The notes beneath the pieces were generated by a model. The model saw only the letters and a program-made list of their open reading frames with translations, ran no database searches and was not told the origin of the DNA. A program made the position numbers and the translations under genes. Of a stretch of 7,335 nucleotides of DNA, positions 1 to 5,410 are shown one piece after another. Numbering within the stretch: the first letter of the stretch is position 1; every line of letters starts with the position of its first letter. Where the stretch lies: the NCBI GenBank assembly GCA_005789055.1, contig SYAA01000101.1, positions 1 through 7,335 on the forward strand, read 5' to 3'. The stretch comes from Actinomycetota bacterium (GTDB lineage Bacteria; Actinomycetota; Actinomycetes; Mycobacteriales; Mycobacteriaceae).

Positions 1-1098
1 GATCGAGTCGTCGACGACGATCAGCCGTTTGCCGCGGATGACCTCTTTGAGCGGGTTGAGCTTGAGCCGGATACCGAGTTGTCGGATGGTTTGGGACGGC
101 TGGATGAAGGTGCGCCCCACATAGGCGTTCTTCATCAGACCCTGACCGAACGGGATACCCGACTCCTGGGCGTAGCCGACCGCGGCCGGTGTGCCCGACT
201 CCGGCACACCGATCACCAGGTCGGCCTCGACCGGTTTCTCCCGGGCCAGCCGACGCCCGATGTCCACCCGGGTGCCGTGCACGGAGCGCCCGGCGATGAC
301 GCTGTCCGGGCGAGCGAGGTAGACGTACTCAAAGACGCAGCCCTTGGGGGTGGGCGGGGCGAACCGGGTGGAGCGCACCCCGTCGGCATCGATGGCCAGG
401 AGCTCACCGGGTTCGATATCCCGCACAAAGGAGGCGCCGACGATGTCGAGTGCTGCGGTCTCCGAGGCCACCACCCAGCCGCGGTCCAGCCGACCGAGGC
501 ACAGCGGACGCACCCCGAACGGATCGCGCGCGGCGTACAGCGTGGTCTCGTCCATAAACACCAGGCAGAATGCTCCGCGCACTCCGGGCAGCAGTTCCAG
601 CGCCGCCTGCTCGACGCTGGAATCGGCGGCGCAACCCGCCAACAGTGCGCCGAGGATGTCCGAGTCGGTCGTCGCCGCACCCGGCAGGCTGTGGTCGATC
701 AGCCCGGCCTTTCGAGCCCGGTCGGCGAGTTCGGTGGTGTTGACCAGATTCCCGTTGTGCCCCAGGGCAACTCCGGTGCCGGCGGCGGTGACATGGAAGA
801 CCGGCTGCGCGTTCTCCCAGGTGGTCGAACCGGTGGTCGAATAGCGGCAGTGGCCGATCGCCACGTGTCCGGGCATCGCCCCCAGGGTCTGCTCGTCGAA
901 CACCTGGCTGACCAGGCCGAGATCCTTGAACACCAGTACCTGGGAACCGTCGGCGACCGCGATCCCGGCGGCCTCCTGGCCGCGATGTTGCAGTGCGTAG
1001 AGGCCGTAGTAGGTGAGCTTGGCGACTTCCTCACCGGGCGCCCAGACGCCAAAGACGCCGCATTCTTCCCGGGGTGATTCTTCCAGTTGGCCGGTCAC
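1..1098 (-). CDS. purF: Amidophosphoribosyltransferase PurF, C-terminus cut by window edge
   Basis: PurF catalyses the first committed step of de novo purine synthesis: PRPP plus glutamine gives 5-phosphoribosylamine, in the cytoplasm. The first 366 codons are visible. A 12-residue propeptide (VTGQLEESPREE) precedes Cys13, the expected N-terminal nucleophile of the class II glutaminase after cleavage. Glutaminase landmarks follow: YALQHRGQEAAGI (34-46), GHCRYSTTG (82-90), GHNGNLVN (113-120), TTDSDILGALL (144-154) and RDPFGVRPL (191-199). Cys253 in PKGCVFEYVYLARPDS matches the first ligand of the [4Fe-4S] cluster of Bacillus-type PurF; the other ligands would lie beyond the edge. PESGTPAA (299-306) leads into the phosphoribosyltransferase domain, and the window ends inside the PRPP-binding motif (VVDDSI, 361-366). 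I chose the GTG at 1098 because it has a Shine-Dalgarno-like AGGGAG upstream and the frame has no other usual start before a TAG at 1144-1146. This GTG overlaps the mini-ORF stop as GTGA. About 150 C-terminal residues are missing. Confidence 0.97.
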   Translation of the reverse strand, partial: MTGQLEESPREECGVFGVWAPGEEVAKLTYYGLYALQHRGQEAAGIAVADGSQVLVFKDLGLVSQVFDEQTLGAMPGHVAIGHCRYSTTGSTTWENAQPVFHVTAAGTGVALGHNGNLVNTTELADRARKAGLIDHSLPGAATTDSDILGALLAGCAADSSVEQAALELLPGVRGAFCLVFMDETTLYAARDPFGVRPLCLGRLDRGWVVASETAALDIVGASFVRDIEPGELLAIDADGVRSTRFAPPTPKGCVFEYVYLARPDSVIAGRSVHGTRVDIGRRLAREKPVEADLVIGVPESGTPAAVGYAQESGIPFGQGLMKNAYVGRTFIQPSQTIRQLGIRLKLNPLKEVIRGKRLIVVDDSI

Positions 1099-1190
1099 GA
1101 TATGGCTGCTCCCTGGCGGGTGTCGGCTGTCGGTATCCCAAGTCTACGGCTACGGACCGCCAAACCGGGAATCGAATCACCGGGCGTCAT
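1095..1190 (-). CDS. Possible 31-residue mini-ORF bridging the SCP-like gene and purF
   Basis: The ATG at 1190-1188 overlaps the TGA of the SCP-like gene (1189-1187) as ATGA. The frame stays open for 31 codons, and its TGA (1097-1095) overlaps the purF GTG (1098-1096) as GTGA. The peptide starts MTPGDSIPGLAVRSRR and ends GAAIS. It is basic in the middle and has no membrane segment or motif I recognise. It fills the only gap between genes exactly, and both ends use the same 4-base overlap seen at the other junctions. The likeliest role is a translated linker that carries ribosomes from the SCP-like gene to purF, rather than a functional protein. The site before its ATG is weak (AGG, 10 bases away), which fits reinitiation. 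A short perfect palindrome, AGGTCG-C-CGACCT (1191-1203), sits directly upstream. A chance open frame of this length is easy in high-GC DNA, so coding status is uncertain. Confidence 0.4.
   Translation of the reverse strand: MTPGDSIPGLAVRSRRLGIPTADTRQGAAIS
1109..1114 (-). promoter_or_regulatory. Shine-Dalgarno-like site for purF
   Basis: Reading the minus strand, AGGGAG lies 10 bases before the GTG at 1098. It supports that GTG as the purF start. It is the best purine-rich site seen before any start in the window: the upstream genes in the overlap chain have weak sites or none. It lies inside codons 26-28 of the mini-ORF, so ribosomes translating the mini-ORF would pass over it. Confidence 0.5.
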
Positions 1191-1591
1191 AGGTCGCCGA
1201 CCTGACGGTGGCTGACCAGCGGAAACCACGCCGCAATCGCCCCGGCGCGCGTTCCGGAGAGCCGCAGCAGACCCTCGGCGACGGCCTCGTCGAAGGTCTT
1301 GCGCCCGGTGACCAGCAGCAGCCAGGTGCGTGGATCGGTCTCGGTCACGTTCGGCGGTGTTCCCCGGGTGTGCTTTGGGCCCGAAATGCATTGCACCGCA
1401 ACGAAAGGCGGAACACGAACCTCGACGCTGGCACCGGGTGCCAACGCGGCGAGTGCCCGGGCGCTCAACCGGACTGCGGCGGCGATCTCCGCCCGGTCCG
1501 GTTCCGGGGCGGTGGCATCGCTGAGCCATCCCTCGACCTTGACGATCGCGGCTCGAGTTGCCTGTGGGTCGCTGCCGCGCTGTTTGGTCAT
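1187..1591 (-). CDS. Bacterial SCP-like protein (sterol carrier family, Rv0807-like)
   Basis: A small soluble protein of 134 residues without signal peptide or membrane segment. From memory it matches the actinobacterial 'sterol carrier family protein' group (Pfam SCP_3 type), which includes M. tuberculosis Rv0807 of about 129 residues encoded just before purF. Visible family-like blocks are an N-terminal helix (ATRAAIVKVEGWL, 11-23), a second helix rich in Ala and Arg (34-50), the strand VEVRVPPFVAVQC (56-68), the signature GPKHTRGTPPNVTETDP (71-87), the strand TWLLLVTG (89-96), and a C-terminal helix (TFDEAVAEGLLRLSGTRA, 99-116). No catalytic residues are evident. The SCP2 fold usually provides a hydrophobic cavity for lipid-like ligands, but no ligand is known to me for this group. 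The ATG overlaps the MFS stop as ATGA (1588-1591), and its stop overlaps the mini-ORF start the same way. Its conserved place beside purF may reflect purine-linked work or simply conserved gene order. Confidence 0.85.
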   Translation of the reverse strand: MTKQRGSDPQATRAAIVKVEGWLSDATAPEPDRAEIAAAVRLSARALAALAPGASVEVRVPPFVAVQCISGPKHTRGTPPNVTETDPRTWLLLVTGRKTFDEAVAEGLLRLSGTRAGAIAAWFPLVSHRQVGDL

Positions 1592-2994
1592 GTCTGGGCG
1601 GTGTTCCGATGCCGGGTCTGGGCCGATATCGGGTCTGGGGTGCGGGAGGCGACAGCGGCGACGAGCAGACCTGCGGGAAGTAATGCCGCGGCGAGAATCG
1701 CGAAGATGAGATCAATCCCGCCGGCCGTTGACATGCCGGTGCTACGCAGCCGCTCCAGCGTCGTGCTGGCAACAGCCACCCCGACACCCCCCATCGCGAT
1801 CATGGCGGTCAATGCGATTCCAGCGGCCTCACCGGCGCGTTGCGGACTGACGACCGCTTGGGTAGCCACGGTAGTGAAGGCATAGACCAATCCCAGAGTG
1901 AATCCGCATGCCGTCAAGGTCGGCACATACAGCGCCCAGTCGCGGGCTGCCGCGAGCAGTCCCAGGCTGGCGGCGGCGAGTACGGTCGCGACGCCCATAA
2001 TGCGCACCGGATGCCCGGCCGCCAGCCGTCCCGACAGCACCCCGCCGGCCGCGGCACCGGCAGAGGGCCCGAGAAAAACCAGCCCGGCCGCCAACGGGTC
2101 GAGTCCGCGAGCATCCTGCAGATACACGGTGGACAAAAAAATCGTCACCCCGTAGGCGACATTGGCAATCGTTCCCGCGACAACCAGCACGGTGAAGCGC
2201 ATATTGCGCGCCAACGACAAGTCGACCAGTGGCCAACGCACCCTGCTTTCGACGACGACGAAAAGTGCGAGCAACGCGAGGGCACCGATGAATGCGCCGG
2301 CGGTGGCAAGTGACCACCAACCCCAGGCCGGTGCCCGATCAAAGGTCAACGTGAACACGCCGATGCCGGCGGTCAGCAGGGCCAGACCTGCGACGTCGAT
2401 ACGGCGCGGGGCCTCGGTGTCACGGGACTCACTAATCGCGAACGCCCCGATGAGCACGCAGGCAGCAGTCAGCGGGATATTGAGCGCGAAGATCCACCGC
2501 CAGCCGACGGTCTGGGTCAGCAAGCCTCCGATTAATGGCCCGGCGGCGTTACCCAGACCGGCGATGCCGTATGCCAGCCCGATCATGCGACCCGACTGCG
2601 CCGGGGGGAACGCGTTCGTGATGACACTGACCGATGCGGGGAAGATCAGCGCCGCGCCGGCGCCCTGAAGCGCCCGGAAAGCCACCAGCGTCGCCGCCGA
2701 CGCCGCGATGGCGCAGAGCAGCGATGCGAGCCCGAACAGCGCGATCCCGATCAGCAGGATTCGTTTACGGCCGAAGATGTCGGCAAGTCGTCCCGCCGGC
2801 ACCATTAGCGCGCCGAGGGTCACCATGTAGATGCTGATGATCCACTGCAAATCCGTTGCCGTGCTGCCGAAGTCGCTTGCCATCTGCGGTAGCGCCAGAT
2901 TTATCGCGAAGTAGTCGATCTGCACACAGAACAACGCCATCGATACAGCGACCATCAGCCATGTGCCACGCGATCCCATGGCGTCGATGGTCAT
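1588..2994 (-). CDS. MFS exporter, DHA2 (EmrB/QacA-like) family
   Basis: An inner-membrane proton-coupled drug or metabolite exporter of 468 residues, within the usual range of the 14-helix DHA2 family. The first helix has the family pattern FCVQIDYFAINLALPQMA (22-39, with Asp27). Motif A between helices 2 and 3 is intact (GRLADIFGRKR, 68-78). A motif B-like RALQGAGAALIFPAS (107-121) and an antiporter motif C (GIAGLGNAAGPLIGG, 143-157) follow. Further hydrophobic segments run to about residue 448, and a polar tail closes the protein. The substrate cannot be read from sequence. The ATG at 2994 is chosen because it overlaps the CPBP stop as ATGA. The frame stays open upstream to 3366, but that extension is Arg-rich, lies over the CPBP gene in another frame and resembles no MFS N-terminus. 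A run of seven T on the coding strand (2135-2141) falls in codons 285-287. The gene is not next to purL or purF in M. tuberculosis as I remember it. Confidence 0.93.
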   Translation of the reverse strand: MTIDAMGSRGTWLMVAVSMALFCVQIDYFAINLALPQMASDFGSTATDLQWIISIYMVTLGALMVPAGRLADIFGRKRILLIGIALFGLASLLCAIAASAATLVAFRALQGAGAALIFPASVSVITNAFPPAQSGRMIGLAYGIAGLGNAAGPLIGGLLTQTVGWRWIFALNIPLTAACVLIGAFAISESRDTEAPRRIDVAGLALLTAGIGVFTLTFDRAPAWGWWSLATAGAFIGALALLALFVVVESRVRWPLVDLSLARNMRFTVLVVAGTIANVAYGVTIFLSTVYLQDARGLDPLAAGLVFLGPSAGAAAGGVLSGRLAAGHPVRIMGVATVLAAASLGLLAAARDWALYVPTLTACGFTLGLVYAFTTVATQAVVSPQRAGEAAGIALTAMIAMGGVGVAVASTTLERLRSTGMSTAGGIDLIFAILAAALLPAGLLVAAVASRTPDPISAQTRHRNTAQT

Positions 2995-3674
2995 CGGCTG
3001 GCAGTCTCGTCGTGGGCTTTGACGTTTGCAAGCTTGCCAACGGCTGATCCGCGCTGGGCCACCAGTGCCGCCAGGGCTCCTGCTTCGTTGATCGCCAGGT
3101 GCGCCAGCATCGCGGCGGCGAGACTTCCGGATCGTTGCGCCAACCAACCGAGGAGCCACCCCGCCAGTCCGGTCACGACGACGGTGCCCACAATCGGTTC
3201 GGAGTTGGCCCGCGCATCGGGACTGTGGGACACCCCGAAAGCAACGGACTGCAAGAGCCGACCGCCGATCGGGCCGAATGCCGTGTCGGCGACGGATGCC
3301 AGTGCGCCACGGAATGCCATCTCCTCCGACCACACGGTGCCCAGCGGGATCTCCACGGCGAGCCAACGTCCGGGCCGCGGTGGCAACTCACGTTCGGTCA
3401 TCCCGACACGTACCCGCGGAACGCAGGCGGTCGCGGAGACGATCGCCGTCGTTACCGCAACCGCCACCGCGGCGCCCCACCGCACGCCGGAATTCAGCGC
3501 CGGCGGCCGCAAACCCAGCGGTGCGCGGGTGATGAGCGCCAGCGCGGTTCCGAGGGCTGCCTGGGTCACCGGATGTCGCCGCCAGGGAAGCTTCACGCCT
3601 GCGGTGAAGCTCCACGCCACCAGTGCGCTCGCCAGTCCAAATGCCTTCATGCGGCGGCTCCTGTTGCGGCTCAT
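2991..3674 (-). CDS. CPBP-family intramembrane protease-like protein (Rv0804-like)
   Basis: A membrane protein of 227 residues with the motifs of the CPBP (Abi/CAAX protease, Rce1-like) family. Motif 1 is EEMAFRG, giving Glu117, Glu118 and Arg122 in the EExxxR pattern. Motif 2 is FGVSH (146-150, His150). Motif 3 is HLAIN (192-196, HxxxN). All the metal-binding or catalytic residues I expect are therefore present, so this is not an obviously degenerate copy. Hydrophobic segments lie near residues 10-27, 37-50, 64-83, 105-116, 134-148, 161-180 and 184-205. Bacterial members variously cut peptides, mature bacteriocins or serve as scaffolds, and the substrate here is unknown. M. tuberculosis Rv0804, directly after purL, is probably the ortholog. 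The ATG at 3674 overlaps the hydrolase stop as ATGA and is preferred over Met9 (ATG at 3650). The stop overlaps the MFS start as ATGA, so protease-like protein and exporter are probably coupled in translation. Confidence 0.85.
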   Translation of the reverse strand: MSRNRSRRMKAFGLASALVAWSFTAGVKLPWRRHPVTQAALGTALALITRAPLGLRPPALNSGVRWGAAVAVAVTTAIVSATACVPRVRVGMTERELPPRPGRWLAVEIPLGTVWSEEMAFRGALASVADTAFGPIGGRLLQSVAFGVSHSPDARANSEPIVGTVVVTGLAGWLLGWLAQRSGSLAAAMLAHLAINEAGALAALVAQRGSAVGKLANVKAHDETASR

Positions 3675-5410
3675 CCGAATTCGGGCCCGCCGGCCGCGAT
3701 GAGGCTATCCAGCGATCGGCGAATCCGCTCGGTGTCGAAATCCGTCCAGCCCTCCGGGGCAGCCACGGCAACCCAACCATCGAGCTGGCCGACACCATAG
3801 TTGTGACCGTGCCCGGTCGGTATGCCGACGGAGTTCGTGACGTTTCCGGCCATGTCCGCACTTACCTGCCAGAAAGTGACGATCGGATACCAGCGCATCG
3901 ACGGGCTGCGGTCAAAGCCCGGCGGCTCGCGCAGCCAATCCGGACGCTCGAAAATCAGATCCGGCGACAGCCACACGACCGGATCGGAGGCGTGCTGCAG
4001 GAATAGCACTCGCGTTCCCATCCAGGGCGGCGCTGCGGCGACGGCAGCGATCTCAGCGGCAGTGGATGCCTGGGAGAAACGCACGATGCGGCCATTGTCG
4101 TAGCGTGGCTCGACCTCCGGGGTACCGGGGTCGCGGCGCACTGTCAGCGCCCTCCACAGTCGGCTGGAGTTCGGCGGACCGACCCACAGCACCGACGCGA
4201 AGCCGCTCTGCTCCACGTCCGGCAAGTAACCGAACGCGCCCTGCCCGGCCAGCGATCCCAGACTCTCGCCATAGAGCGCCAGCCTGGGGCGAGCGGCTGT
4301 CGGCAGCTGCTGCCATCGTCGATGTATCCCGTCGATCATCGCGCGGCCCGCGTCGATCGACTTCTGCCGGTCGGCGAGGAAGGAGATCCAGCTGGGCAGA
4401 TACGAGTACTGCATGGCCACCAACGCCGTGTCGCCGTTGTAGATCGACTCGATGGCACGGGCTGCCACTGGATCGACCCAACCGGTGCCGGTGGTCGGGA
4501 TGATCACCAGCAGCTCGCGCTCGTAGGCGCCGGTGCGCGCCAGCTCCGAGAGCAGCAGCGCCACCCGCTCCTGGGTCGTAGCACCGGACTGCAGCCCCGC
4601 GTAAATGCGGATCGGTTCCTTGGCGGGCCGCCCGTTGAGCGCGGCGAGCGCCTCGGCCGTCGGTCCGGTTCCCACGAAGTTTCGACCCTGAAAACCAAGG
4701 GTGCTCCACGCCGCGAACGAATCCGCGCTGCCTGACCTTTCGCTCTGATCGGGTTGGTCGATACCGGCACGGGTCGTGATGTTCTGCGGCTGGAAGACCG
4801 CGCTCGCCGCCGCGAGAAAGCCGCGCAACAGAACCCCGTTTACCAGCGTGACGAGCAGCACGACGACAACCGCGGTGCCAACGAACATGGCCACCTCGTC
4901 GTTGACGTGCCAGCGCCGGATCAACAGTCGAGCCGTTCGGAGGATGGCGTTCTTGACCACGCGCGCGACCGCGATCAACCCACCACCGGTCAGCAGTGCG
5001 ACGCCCAGCGCGCGCAGATAGATCGCGGTGCCGGGACCTTCGATGCCCATGACGGCGGCGATCCCACGCTGCCAGGCCGCCGCGGGCAGCACCATCAGCG
5101 CGCTAGCGCCGAGAGACAGAGCGGCGACGGTTGGCTTGAGTCCGCGACGAAATCGGGGCTGCGGCGGCAACCACGAGCGTCGCGCCAATAGTCGTCGCGC
5201 CATGGCCCCGATCAGTACTCCGAGTCCGTAGCCGATGGCCGCGGTGATGCCACCGACGATGCCGCCGTTGAGCCAATCCCGCGGCAGCAGCGACGGAGTC
5301 AGCGACACACAGAAGAACAGCGCGGCGAAAACCATTCCGGCGGAGTCCGGGTGCACTGTGTTCCACATTGCCGGGCGCCACGGCGCAGGTGCACCCGGAT
5401 CACGACTCAT
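3671..5410 (-). CDS. Membrane-anchored alpha/beta-hydrolase (Abhydrolase_9 / DUF2319 type)
   Basis: A protein of 579 residues with two parts. The N-terminal part (about 1-205) has about five hydrophobic segments near 24-42, 48-70, 95-115, 130-150 and 173-200. The C-terminal part (about 230-579) is a soluble hydrolase-like domain. It has a nucleophile elbow GESLG (381-385, Ser383) after the strand RLALY, a likely acid at Asp476 in [10 protein letters not shown], and a likely histidine at 534 or 536 in PTGHGHNYG near the C-terminus. The order Ser, Asp, His is canonical for alpha/beta hydrolases. The layout matches the Abhydrolase_9_N plus Abhydrolase_9 pair, for which I recall M. tuberculosis Rv1069c (about 587 residues) as a relative away from the purine genes. 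The substrate is unknown; an ester or lipid-type substrate at the membrane is a guess. The ATG at 5410 overlaps the purL stop as ATGA, and Met15 is an alternative start. No good Shine-Dalgarno site is seen, which suits coupling. Confidence 0.9.
   Translation of the reverse strand: MSRDPGAPAPWRPAMWNTVHPDSAGMVFAALFFCVSLTPSLLPRDWLNGGIVGGITAAIGYGLGVLIGAMARRLLARRSWLPPQPRFRRGLKPTVAALSLGASALMVLPAAAWQRGIAAVMGIEGPGTAIYLRALGVALLTGGGLIAVARVVKNAILRTARLLIRRWHVNDEVAMFVGTAVVVVLLVTLVNGVLLRGFLAAASAVFQPQNITTRAGIDQPDQSERSGSADSFAAWSTLGFQGRNFVGTGPTAEALAALNGRPAKEPIRIYAGLQSGATTQERVALLLSELARTGAYERELLVIIPTTGTGWVDPVAARAIESIYNGDTALVAMQYSYLPSWISFLADRQKSIDAGRAMIDGIHRRWQQLPTAARPRLALYGESLGSLAGQGAFGYLPDVEQSGFASVLWVGPPNSSRLWRALTVRRDPGTPEVEPRYDNGRIVRFSQASTAAEIAAVAAAPPWMGTRVLFLQHASDPVVWLSPDLIFERPDWLREPPGFDRSPSMRWYPIVTFWQVSADMAGNVTNSVGIPTGHGHNYGVGQLDGWVAVAAPEGWTDFDTERIRRSLDSLIAAGGPEFG

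Noticed and set aside
79..1077. 332-codon open frame on the plus strand opposite purF
   Set aside because: It lies wholly antisense to a clearly homologous purF. High-GC codon bias routinely leaves such antisense frames open, and the translation shows no domain pattern.
1141..1146. TAGACT as a possible -10 box for an internal purF promoter
   Set aside because: It fits the loose TANNNT pattern, but no good -35 lies at normal spacing, and the overlap chain already explains purF expression. Primer extension or a 5'-end map would settle it.
1208..1885. 225-codon plus-strand open frame across the SCP-like/MFS junction
   Set aside because: It is antisense to two supported genes, and its translation is an Ala/Arg/Gly-rich shadow without family features.
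2995..3366. N-terminal extension of the MFS frame by 124 codons
   Set aside because: The extension is Arg-rich, overlaps the CPBP gene in another frame, and lies upstream of a standard DHA2 N-terminus that begins at the ATGA overlap.
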